In this document: one piece after another, positions 8,569 to 16,124 of the stretch
How positions within the stretch are numbered: the first letter of the stretch is position 1
How the letters are laid out: every line of letters starts with the position of its first letter
Assembly (NCBI GenBank): GCA_034520625.1
Contig: JAXHNI010000009.1
Span: 124,001 to 188,000, forward strand
Length of the DNA stretch: 64,000 nt
From: JAANXG01 sp034520625
GTDB lineage: Bacteria > Pseudomonadota > Gammaproteobacteria > Arenicellales > JAANXG01
Direction of reading: 5' to 3'
Made by a program: the position numbers and the translations under genes
The notes under the pieces: generated by a model
Databases searched by the model: none
What the model saw: only the letters and a program-made list of their open reading frames with translations
Told to the model about the DNA's origin: nothing

Positions 8569-9153
8569 TCAGCCCCCCAGGTTGCGGGCGGCGAAATCCC
8601 AGTTGACGAGGTTGAAGAATGCCTCGACGTACTTGGGGCGGGCGTTGCGATAGTCGATGTAGTAGGCGTGCTCCCACACGTCGCAGGTCAGGATCGGCTT
8701 GAGGTCCTGCTGCATGGGGTTTCCGGCATCGTCGGTGTTCACGATCTCCAGTGAGCCGTCACCCCCGGCCACGAGCCAGGTCCAACCGGACCCGAAGTTG
8801 CCGACGGCCGCTTCCTGAAACTTCTGCTTGAAATCGTCGAACGATCCGAAAGCGGACTTGACGGCGGACCCCAGATCGCCGTCGGGCTCACCGCCGCCGT
8901 CCGGCGACATACTGTTCCAGTAGAAAGTGTGATTCCACACCTGCGCGGCCTGGTTGAACAGCCCTCCCGCCGGGGCCTTGCGAACGATGTCCTCGAGCTG
9001 CATGTCCTCGTACTCCGTGCCGGGAATCATGCCGTTGAGCTTATCCACGTATGCCTTGTGGTGCTTGCCGTAGTGGTACTCCATGGTCTCGGCGGAGATG
9101 TGGGGCGCCAGAGCGTCTTTGGCATAGGGCAGATCAGGTAACTTGTGTTCCAT
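8569..9153 (-). CDS. sodB: Superoxide dismutase, iron type
   Basis: 194 aa. MEHKLPDLPYAKDALAPHIS and YHYGKHHKAYVDKLN give the N-terminal helical hairpin with the first metal-ligand histidines. FNQAAQVWNHTFYW is the central iron-SOD signature, and DVWEHAYYIDYRN carries the last Asp and His ligands. The family dismutates superoxide to H2O2 and O2 in the cytosol. An open frame continues far upstream, but the ATG at 9153 with a GAGG ribosome-binding site is the conserved start. Fe versus Mn is assigned from the NHTFYW/QVWN pattern and is not absolute. Confidence 0.95.
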   Translation of the reverse strand: MEHKLPDLPYAKDALAPHISAETMEYHYGKHHKAYVDKLNGMIPGTEYEDMQLEDIVRKAPAGGLFNQAAQVWNHTFYWNSMSPDGGGEPDGDLGSAVKSAFGSFDDFKQKFQEAAVGNFGSGWTWLVAGGDGSLEIVNTDDAGNPMQQDLKPILTCDVWEHAYYIDYRNARPKYVEAFFNLVNWDFAARNLGG

Positions 9154-9540
9154 TCGCGAACCTCGTAATGTTTTGTCGATCGGATTGAAATGAATGGCCG
9201 GGGAACCTTCCCGGAGCAATAACCGGGAATCACCTCGAGACAGGGGGGATCCTTCTCCCCGGATCGGCGCCGAGGACCGGGAAACGCGGTTTCCGGGAAA
9301 GCTCGCCGGTGCACCGGTTGTGCGAGGATCGAGTTTCTTCAGAAACCGGCATTGTAACGTGAAACCATTGTAAATAGGACGTCGAACGGTATTCAAGCGC
9401 CGGACGGCTTTGTGCTCATTAGCCGTATTGGGGCTCAGTGCCGGGATTAGTCGTTTGCGGCGGCCCCCGGCCCTGGGGCAGCGTGCCCCTCTCCGGAACA
9501 CCACCCACGAACCATCCACTTGACAAGGGTTACGTACACC
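9154..9540. other. Intergenic region between divergent sodB and choline sulfatase
   Basis: 387 bp without a gene, expected to hold both divergent promoters. On the minus strand there is a plausible sodB promoter (listed separately). A pair of GGAA/TTCC-rich stretches near 9200-9310 shows no clear regulatory motif. I see no small ORF with a convincing ribosome-binding site. Confidence 0.6.
9367..9396 (-). promoter_or_regulatory. Putative sigma70 promoter of sodB
   Basis: Read on the minus strand: TTGAAT (9396-9391), an 18-bp spacer and TACAAT (9372-9367). It would give a 5' untranslated region of about 200 nt. Only one candidate pair was judged by eye, so confidence is limited. Confidence 0.4.
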
Positions 9541-11097
9541 ATGAGCGCGAGCAAGCAGCCCAATATACTGGTAATCATGATGGACCAGTTGTCCGCCAGG
9601 GCCCTGCGCCTGTATGGCGGACAGACGGCGAAGACACCCAACCTAGACAGGCTGGCGGAAACCGGGACAGTGTTCCGGAATGCCTACAGCAACAGTCCCT
9701 TGTGTGCGCCGGCGCGGTTCCTGTTCATGGCGGGGCAGCTGCCGTCCCGGATCGGGGCCTACGACAATGCCGCGGAGTTCCGCTCGGAGATCCCCACTTT
9801 CGCCCACTACCTGCGCCTGCAGGGCTACCAGACGACGTTGAGCGGCAAGATGCATTTCATCGGCGCGGACCAGCTGCACGGCTTCGAGTCCCGCCTGACC
9901 ACGGACATTTATCCCGCCGACTTCGGCTGGACACCGGACGCGGAGAATCCGGACGAGCGATTCGACTGGTGGATGCACAACATGATGTCGATCAAGCAGG
10001 CTGGCATCGCCGAGTACACCAATCAACTGGAGTATGACGACGAGACCGGCCACCGCGCCGTGCAGAAGCTCTACGACCTGGCGCGCGGCGCCGACCGCAG
10101 GCCTTTCTGCCTGGTGACATCTTTCACGCACCCGCACGACCCGTACGCCGCGCGGCGAAAGCACTGGAATCGCTACCGGGAATCCGAAATCGAGATGCCC
10201 ACGGTGCCCGCGATGCCTTTCGCGGAGCTCGACCCCCACAGTCAGCGGCTCTACAAGGCGGCGGCGACGGAGGACTACGACGTCACGGAGGATGACATCC
10301 GCAACGCCCGGCACGCCTATTTCGCCAATATCGCCTACCTGGACGACTGGATCGGCGAGCTGCTGGAAACACTGGAGGAAACAGGCTGGCTGGACGATAC
10401 CGCCGTCGTCCTGACCGCCGACCATGGCGACATGGTCGGCGAGCGGGGCCTGTGGTACAAGATGTCCTTCTTCGAATGGTCCGCCCGCATACCGCTCATA
10501 CTCCGGCTTCCCGGTGAATCCGGCGGCCGCACCGTGGAGACGCCGGTTTCCCTGGTGGACATCCTCCCAACCCTGGTGGATATCGCCGCCGAAGGCGGCA
10601 CCCATATTGATTATGCGGCACCGCTGGACGGGCAAAGCCTGCTGCCCCTGGTCTCCCGAAACGAGGATCGAACGGTATACGGCGAATACATGGGCGAGGG
10701 AACGGTGGCGCCGCTGATCATGATCCGCCGCGGTTCGTACAAATACGTACATTGCGAGGTCGACCCGCCCCAGTTGTTCGACCTGGCCGCCGACCCGGAG
10801 GAGAAACGAAACCTGGCCCCGGACCCGGCCCATGCCGAACTGGTAACGGCGCTCGATGCGGAGATCGCCGCCGGCTGGAACCTGACCGCCATCCGCGACC
10901 AAGTGATCGCCAGCCAGCACCGGCGCCGCCTCGTCAGCCGCGCGTTGATGACCGGCCGGTATACGTCATGGGACTTCGAGCCGCACCAGGACGCCGCCAA
11001 CCGCTTCATGCGGAACCACCTGGACCTGAACGACGTGGAGGCGAAGTCGCGGTTTCCGGTCCCGCCGTATCCGCAGCCGCTAGACCGGTCTGGCTAG
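9541..11097 (+). CDS. betC: Choline-sulfatase
   Basis: 518 aa type I sulfatase. The catalytic motif is Cys55-Ala-Pro-Ala-Arg59 in SPLCAPARFLFMAG; this Cys is the residue converted to formylglycine. Downstream YDNAAEFRSEIPTFAHYLR, LHGFESRLTTDIYPADFGW and the C-terminal TGRYTSWDFEPHQDAANRF tail are hallmarks of choline sulfatase rather than of generic arylsulfatases. The family hydrolyses choline-O-sulfate to choline and sulfate. No signal peptide, so cytosolic. The ATG at 9541 is preferred over an upstream TTG because an AAGGG lies about 11 nt before it. betA/betB are not in the window. Confidence 0.9.
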   Translation: MSASKQPNILVIMMDQLSARALRLYGGQTAKTPNLDRLAETGTVFRNAYSNSPLCAPARFLFMAGQLPSRIGAYDNAAEFRSEIPTFAHYLRLQGYQTTLSGKMHFIGADQLHGFESRLTTDIYPADFGWTPDAENPDERFDWWMHNMMSIKQAGIAEYTNQLEYDDETGHRAVQKLYDLARGADRRPFCLVTSFTHPHDPYAARRKHWNRYRESEIEMPTVPAMPFAELDPHSQRLYKAAATEDYDVTEDDIRNARHAYFANIAYLDDWIGELLETLEETGWLDDTAVVLTADHGDMVGERGLWYKMSFFEWSARIPLILRLPGESGGRTVETPVSLVDILPTLVDIAAEGGTHIDYAAPLDGQSLLPLVSRNEDRTVYGEYMGEGTVAPLIMIRRGSYKYVHCEVDPPQLFDLAADPEEKRNLAPDPAHAELVTALDAEIAAGWNLTAIRDQVIASQHRRRLVSRALMTGRYTSWDFEPHQDAANRFMRNHLDLNDVEAKSRFPVPPYPQPLDRSG

Positions 11098-11146
11098 TGC
11101 CGAACCTGTGGCTTTCTCAACGTTCCCGGCGCACTCCCGCAGGTCG

Positions 11147-11360
11147 TGACCTGGTTTCATTGCCGGCGTCAAGGAGTGGGCCAGTACCGGGCCATCCCCC
11201 AGGGCCGCTGTGAGGAGCGGCACAGGGAAGTGCCGTTTGCGGACCGAAGGATGGAATACATCCGTGTACGCTCTGGCTCAAACATCCCTGTTTTCGACAG
11301 CCCTGGGGGATGACCCCCGGTACTGGCCTCCCCCATGAAGTGGGTGTTCAAACCGGGTCA
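11147..11360. repeat. Nested palindromic repeat, family 1, copy A
   Basis: Fills the gap between the convergent betC and lysR 3' ends. Arms GGCCAGTACCGGG..CCCCCAGGGC (11179-11205) and GCCCTGGGGGATGACC..TACTGGCC (11300-11328) pair. They enclose a core of about 95 nt beginning CGCTGTGAGGAGCGG and ending TTTTCGACA. Outer flanks TGACCTGGTTTCA and TTCAAACCGGGTCA also form an inverted pair, the right one overlapping the lysR stop. The core differs from that of copy B (17868-18090, opposite orientation) at one base. Confidence 0.85.
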
Positions 11361-12242
11361 CCGCGCTTCACCGGCCTCTTCCAGCAGCCAGTCGCAAAAC
11401 GCTTCCGCCTGCAGTCTCAAAGCGGACTTCACAGGCTGAACGAGGTAGAACGCCTCGTCCAGCACCAGCTCCTCCTCGAACGGCGCGGACAGCTCCTGCC
11501 TGCGCAGGGCATCCTCCGCGAAGCTGCTGCGGGCGAGGGCGACGCCTTCACCGCGCCGGGCGAGGTCCAGGACCACCACGGTGGTGTCGCAGAGAATGGC
11601 GCGGGTGCTGTCGGCCAGGTCCGGCTGTCCGGCCTGCGCCAGCCAGTGCGGCCAGCCGGTCTCGAACCCCACGACATGAAGCAGCGTCTCCCGGGCGAGA
11701 TTCGCGGGCCGCTTCAGCCGGGCCGCGATTTCCGGCGCGCACACCGGGATGGCGCGCTCCCAAGTCAGGCGCCGGCTGGCGGCGTCGGCCCAGTCGCCCC
11801 GTCCATAGCGAATTTCCAGGTCCACCCCTTCCAGCGTGAAGTCCGCATCCCACACTTCAGTGGTAAGCCGCAGTGTAATGTCCGGATGACGATCACGAAA
11901 ACGGTGCAGACGCGGGCTGAGCCAGAAAAGCGTGAATCCGGGCGTGCTGCGGACGGTACAGGGGCCTTCCTGGCCGGGCCCGAACACCTCACCGGTGGCC
12001 ATGCGTAATCGATCAAAGGCTTCCCGCACCGCGGGCGCATAGGCGCGGCCCGCTTCCGTCAGCTCAAGGCTGCGCGCGTGGCGGACAAACAGCTGCTGGC
12101 CGAGGTGATGCTCGAGCAGCTTGATTCGCTGGCTCACCGCGGACTGGGTCACGCTCAACTCCCGGGCCGCATCGGTGAAGCTCATTCGCCGGGCGGCGGC
12201 ATCGAAGGCCTGGAGCCAGTGCATGGGGGGCAGGTATCGCAT
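11358..12242 (-). CDS. LysR-family regulator, choline-sulfate-utilisation type
   Basis: 294 aa. The N-terminal winged HTH covers about residues 8-65, with FTDAARELSVTQSAVSQRIK as the recognition region and HLGQQLFVRHARSLELTEAG as the wing. A LysR effector-binding domain follows. The overall pattern (MHWLQAFDAAARRMSF) resembles GcvA-like regulators and the regulators repeatedly found next to choline sulfatase. It is convergent with betC and divergent from the ABC operon across a 415-bp gap, so it probably regulates one or both. The effector is inferred to be choline sulfate or a derivative; the sequence does not prove it. Confidence 0.85.
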   Translation of the reverse strand: MRYLPPMHWLQAFDAAARRMSFTDAARELSVTQSAVSQRIKLLEHHLGQQLFVRHARSLELTEAGRAYAPAVREAFDRLRMATGEVFGPGQEGPCTVRSTPGFTLFWLSPRLHRFRDRHPDITLRLTTEVWDADFTLEGVDLEIRYGRGDWADAASRRLTWERAIPVCAPEIAARLKRPANLARETLLHVVGFETGWPHWLAQAGQPDLADSTRAILCDTTVVVLDLARRGEGVALARSSFAEDALRRQELSAPFEEELVLDEAFYLVQPVKSALRLQAEAFCDWLLEEAGEAR

Positions 12243-12280
12243 GGCGAAGCCAACTTTACCATCAGCCCCGGGGACGCCAT

Positions 12281-12330
12281 TGTGGGTCAGGCTTCAGGCC
12301 TGACTTGTCAGGCCTGAAGCCTGACCCACA
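12281..12330. repeat. Perfect 24-bp inverted repeat
   Basis: The left arm at 12281-12304 and right arm at 12307-12330 are exact reverse complements of each other around a TT loop (left arm starts TGTGGGTCAGGCTTCAGG). There is no U run, so it is not an obvious terminator. A one-arm relative with 21 of 24 identical bases lies at 40744-40767. It is probably a dispersed palindromic unit, 38 bp upstream of the lysR start codon. Confidence 0.85.
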
Positions 12331-12513
12331 TCGGACTTGCCGGCGCAACTTCCAGAGGCTGATGGGAAACTGGGTTGTCAGGCATTAGCCATATCGGGTC
12401 GATACCCCCGATTTCCTTATTCGCAGCCCGTCCCGCGCCGGGTGCGCACCGTTCAACAGCGGCCCCGGAACCGTCTGAAACCACGGATTTCCGGGGCACC
12501 GGCGAATATCCAT

Positions 12514-12541
12514 TTGATTTCCGCACCTATACGCGTATATT
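12514..12541 (+). promoter_or_regulatory. Putative sigma70 promoter of the ABC uptake operon
   Basis: TTGATT (12514-12519), a 16-bp spacer and TATATT (12536-12541), about 115 bp before the binding-protein start. The -10 box lies inside the duplicated palindrome at 12528-12559, as expected for a regulated promoter. Confidence 0.45.
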
Positions 12542-12559
12542 TTTCTGTATAACGTATAG
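12528..12559. promoter_or_regulatory. Duplicated AT-rich palindrome, candidate operator
   Basis: TATACGCGTATA (12528-12539) is a perfect 12-bp palindrome. After 8 bp comes the near-palindrome TATAACGTATA (12548-12558). The two centres are about 20 bp apart, roughly two helical turns, and overlap the putative -10 box. This is consistent with a dimeric regulator bound at two sites, perhaps the divergent LysR protein, although the sites lack a clear T-N11-A pattern. Confidence 0.45.
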
Positions 12560-12657
12560 AAGAAACGCCGTCGCCGCTTCGCACCGGCGGGAAGACCGAT
12601 TCCCGGTAATTCGACGAAACTGAAATATCCAAGCCCCAGCGGCAGGAGGAGCCAACC

Positions 12658-14250
12658 ATGTCAGACCTCAATAAACTCCAGCATCTTTTCGCCCAGGGAC
12701 GAATCAGCCGCCGCGAATTCATGACGCGCGCCTCGGCGCTCGGACTCGCGGCTGCAGCGCCCGGTTTCATGAGCGGATCGGCATTCGCCGCCGAGCCCCG
12801 CAAGGGCGGCCACTTCAAGCTCGGCGTCGGTGCCGGCTCGACAACGGACTCCCTGGACCCGGCCACCTACCTCGATACCTACATGCAAACCGTCGGTCAC
12901 GGCCACCACGCCTACCTGATGGAAATCAGCAAGGACAGCGAAGCCATTCCCGAGCTGGCGGAGAGCCTTGAACCCAGTTCCGACGCCAAGACCTGGACCA
13001 TGAAGCTGAAAAGCGGCGTCGAATTCCACAACGGCAAAACCGTTACCGCCGAGGACGTGATCGCCTCGTACAATCACCATCGCGGCGAGGATTCCAAATC
13101 GGCGGCTAAGGAGCTGCTCGAACAGGTCGAGGACATGACGGCCAAGGGCAAGGACACGGTGGTCTTCACGCTCAAGGGGGGCAACGCGGATTTTCCCTAT
13201 GTGATGACCGACTACCACCTGCCGATCATGCCGTCCATGGATGGCAAAGTGGATGCCACCTCGGGCATCGGCGCCGGAGCGATGAAAATCGAGAGCTACG
13301 ACCCGGGCGTCAAGACTGAGCTCGTGCGCAACGAGAATTATTTCAAGGACGGCCGCGGCCACTTCGACTCCGCGGAAGTGCTGGCCATCAAGGACGTGAC
13401 GGCAAGAACCAACGCCCTGCAGACCGGCCAGATCCATGCCATGGACCGCTGCGACCTCAAGACCGTGCACCTGCTCAAGCGCAACAACGATCTGGAAGTC
13501 ATCCAGACCACGGGCACCCAGCACTACACCATGCCGATGCATACGAACACGGCGCCGTTCAACGACAACAACGTGCGAATGGCTCTCAAGCACGCCATCG
13601 ATCGCCAGGAACTGCTGGACAAGATCCTGCGCGGCTTCGGCAAGGTGGGCAACGACCATCCCATCAGCCCGGCACAGCGCTTTTTCAACGAAGACCTTGA
13701 GCAGCGCACCTACGACCCGGACAAGGCCAGGTCCTATCTCAAGAAGGCCGGACTGGATTCCCTGAGCGTCGACCTGTCAGCGTCGGACGCGGCGTTTGCC
13801 GGGGCGGTGGATGCGGCGGTGCTCTACAAGGAGCAGGCGGCGAAAGCCGGCATTAACGTCAACGTAGTGCGCGAGCCGGACGATGGCTACTGGAGCAATG
13901 TCTGGCTGAAAAAGCCTTTCTGCATGTGCTACTGGGGCGGGCGGCCCACGGCGGACTGGATGTTCTCCATCGCCTACGCCGCCGGCGCGAACTGGAACGA
14001 CACCTACTGGGAGCACGACCGTTTCAACAAGCTCCTGGTGGAAGCGCGCGCCGAGCTGGATGACGCCAAACGCAGCGAGATGTACAACGAGATGCAGCAG
14101 ATCGTGAGCAACGAGGGCGGCGTGATCATGCCTATGTACGCGAGCTACGTGATCGCCCTCAGCAATCAGGTGGGCCACGGCGAGATCGCGCCGAACTGGG
14201 ATCTCGACGGCAATCGGAGCCTGGAGCGCTGGTGGCTCACGGAGGCATAG
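12658..14250 (+). CDS. ABC transporter substrate-binding protein, peptide/opine family 5
   Basis: 530 aa. A twin-arginine signal is visible: SRREF with Arg18-Arg19, then a hydrophobic stretch to about 36 and probable cleavage after SAFA (about residue 44). It should therefore be exported folded by Tat to the periplasm. The body matches the SBP_bac_5 family (LEPSSDAKTWTMKLKSGVEFHNG is the typical signature region). A GGAGGAG ribosome-binding site lies about 9 nt before the ATG. First gene of an operon with two permeases and a double ATPase. The ligand is not determined; position beside betC/lysR suggests a choline-sulfate-related or other quaternary-amine substrate. Confidence 0.88.
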   Translation: MSDLNKLQHLFAQGRISRREFMTRASALGLAAAAPGFMSGSAFAAEPRKGGHFKLGVGAGSTTDSLDPATYLDTYMQTVGHGHHAYLMEISKDSEAIPELAESLEPSSDAKTWTMKLKSGVEFHNGKTVTAEDVIASYNHHRGEDSKSAAKELLEQVEDMTAKGKDTVVFTLKGGNADFPYVMTDYHLPIMPSMDGKVDATSGIGAGAMKIESYDPGVKTELVRNENYFKDGRGHFDSAEVLAIKDVTARTNALQTGQIHAMDRCDLKTVHLLKRNNDLEVIQTTGTQHYTMPMHTNTAPFNDNNVRMALKHAIDRQELLDKILRGFGKVGNDHPISPAQRFFNEDLEQRTYDPDKARSYLKKAGLDSLSVDLSASDAAFAGAVDAAVLYKEQAAKAGINVNVVREPDDGYWSNVWLKKPFCMCYWGGRPTADWMFSIAYAAGANWNDTYWEHDRFNKLLVEARAELDDAKRSEMYNEMQQIVSNEGGVIMPMYASYVIALSNQVGHGEIAPNWDLDGNRSLERWWLTEA

Positions 14251-14268
14251 GGAAGAGATAAGCACTGC

Positions 14269-15225
14269 ATGGGAGCTGTCTACAAGATCGTGGCCCAGCG
14301 CCTGGCGCTGGGCCTGCTTGTACTTTTCGCCGTCTCCCTCATCATCTTCCTGGGTGTCGAGTTTCTTCCAGGAGATCTCGCCGAGGAGATGCTGGGGCAG
14401 ACGGCGACCCCGGAGACCGTGGCCGCCATCCGGCGGGAACTCGGCCTCGACCTGCCGCCCCACATCCGGTATTTCGAATGGCTCACCGGCATCCTGCAGG
14501 GCGACTTCGGCCGGTCGCTGGCCAACCAGCGGGAAATTTCCGAGCTGATCGGCGTCCGGCTGATGAACACCCTGTTCCTGGCCGGTCTCGCCGCCGCCAT
14601 AGCCGTGCCGGTGGCGGTGACGCTGGGCGTCCTCGCCGCCCTGTACCGCAACAGCCTCTACGACAAACTGGTCAATATCACCACGCTGTCGTCCATTTCG
14701 GTCCCTGAATTCTTCATCGCCTATATCCTCATCCTGTTTCTTTCAGTAAACACGGGATGGTTTCCCAGCATGGCCAACGTCAGCATGAGCATGCCGTTCT
14801 GGGACCGCGTGTACTTCTGTCTTCTGCCGGCCCTGACGCTCACCATGGTCGTCACGGCGCACATGATGCGCATGACCCGGGCATCCATCATCAACCTGCT
14901 GGCCAGCCCGTATATCGAGATGGCCAATCTCAAGGGCATGAAGCGGTCCCACATCATCGTTCACCATGCTCTGCCCAACGCCTGGGCGCCCATCGTCAAC
15001 GTCATCGTGGTGAACCTGGCCTACCTGATCGTGGGAGTCGTGGTGGTGGAAGTGGTATTCGTCTACCCGGGTCTCGGCCAGTTGATCGTCGATTCGGTGC
15101 GCAAGCGTGACATCCCCGTGGTCCAGGCCTGCAGCCTGATTTTCGCGGCTACCTACATCCTGATGAACCTGACGGCGGACATCATATCCATCGTCACCAA
15201 CCCGCGGCTCCTGCATCCCAGATGA
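14269..15225 (+). CDS. ABC transporter permease, DppB-like
   Basis: 318 aa inner-membrane permease with about six transmembrane helices. The long periplasmic loop after helix 1 (LPGDLAEEMLGQTATPETV) is typical of the DppB/OppB/GsiC group. The cytosolic coupling EAA-like loop is in NLKGMKRSHIIVHHALPNAW. Forms the channel heterodimer with the next gene, which it overlaps by 4 bp (ATGA). Starts 18 bp after the binding-protein stop. Confidence 0.9.
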   Translation: MGAVYKIVAQRLALGLLVLFAVSLIIFLGVEFLPGDLAEEMLGQTATPETVAAIRRELGLDLPPHIRYFEWLTGILQGDFGRSLANQREISELIGVRLMNTLFLAGLAAAIAVPVAVTLGVLAALYRNSLYDKLVNITTLSSISVPEFFIAYILILFLSVNTGWFPSMANVSMSMPFWDRVYFCLLPALTLTMVVTAHMMRMTRASIINLLASPYIEMANLKGMKRSHIIVHHALPNAWAPIVNVIVVNLAYLIVGVVVVEVVFVYPGLGQLIVDSVRKRDIPVVQACSLIFAATYILMNLTADIISIVTNPRLLHPR

Positions 15226-16124
15226 GCGGCGCCGGAAACACCGCACCGAAAACCGCGGATGCCGCGCCGCCGCCGCCGCGCCTGCGCGGCTGGCGGGTCG
15301 CCTGGCGCGAACTGAAAAGAGCGCCGTGGACCGCCAAGTTGGGACTCCTGGTCATCCTGGCGTACGTGTTCGTGGCCCTGTTCGCACCGGTGCTCACGCC
15401 CTACGGCGAAGCGCAGGTCGTGGGCCAGGAGTACCTGCCCTGGGGCGGGAAACACCTGCTGGGCACCGACAACCTCGGCCGCGACATGTTGACCCGCCTG
15501 CTCTACGGCGCGCGGAATACCATCGGCATCGCGTTTCTCACCACCTGTCTGGCATTCCTGATCGGCGGCCTGGGCGGCATCCTGGCGGCGGTGCTGGGGG
15601 GCTGGATGGACCAGCTCTTGAGCCGCCTGGTGGACATCCTCATGGCCATTCCGCAGCTGATCTTCGCGCTGCTGCTGCTCACGATCTTCGGAACCTCCAT
15701 TCCGGTCTTGATCGTCATCATCGCGGTGCTGGATTCCACACGGGTGTTTCGCCTGGCCCGGGCGGTGGGCGCCAACGTCGCGGTCATGGACTTCGTCGAG
15801 GCGGCGCGCCTGCGCGGCGAAGGCCTGTGGTGGCTGATTACCCGCGAGATACTGCCCAATATCACCGCGCCCCTGGTGGCGGAGTTCGGGCTGCGCTTCT
15901 GCTTCGTGTTCCTGACCATTGCGGCCCTGAGCTTTCTGGGGCTCGGTATACAGCCCCCAACCGCCGACTGGGGCTCCATGGTGCGCGACAATGCCACCCT
16001 GATCAGCTACGGCGACATCACGCCCTTGCTGCCGGCGGCGGCCATCGCGCTGCTGACCCTCGGGGTAAACTTCGTCGTGGACTGGTTCCTGCACAAGACC
16101 AGCGGGCTGCGTGATGAGCACTGA
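15222..16124 (+). CDS. ABC transporter permease, DppC-like
   Basis: 300 aa. A soluble N-terminal segment rich in Pro and basic residues precedes the first membrane helix (about 42-62). LLGTDNLGRDMLTRLLYGARNTI is the signature of the DppC/OppC group. The EAA-like loop is in DFVEAARLRGEGLWWLITREILPN. Partner of the preceding permease, with overlapping stop/start codons on both sides (ATGA upstream, 11 bp with the ATPase downstream), so the operon is tightly coupled. Confidence 0.9.
   Translation: MSGAGNTAPKTADAAPPPPRLRGWRVAWRELKRAPWTAKLGLLVILAYVFVALFAPVLTPYGEAQVVGQEYLPWGGKHLLGTDNLGRDMLTRLLYGARNTIGIAFLTTCLAFLIGGLGGILAAVLGGWMDQLLSRLVDILMAIPQLIFALLLLTIFGTSIPVLIVIIAVLDSTRVFRLARAVGANVAVMDFVEAARLRGEGLWWLITREILPNITAPLVAEFGLRFCFVFLTIAALSFLGLGIQPPTADWGSMVRDNATLISYGDITPLLPAAAIALLTLGVNFVVDWFLHKTSGLRDEH

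Larger units (their letters stand above)
12243..12657. other. Regulatory region between lysR and the ABC uptake operon
   Basis: 415 bp without a gene, between divergently transcribed genes. It holds a perfect 24-bp inverted repeat (12281-12330), a putative promoter (12514-12541) and a duplicated AT-rich palindrome (12528-12559), each listed separately. Between about 12340 and 12500 I see nothing recognisable. Confidence 0.7.
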
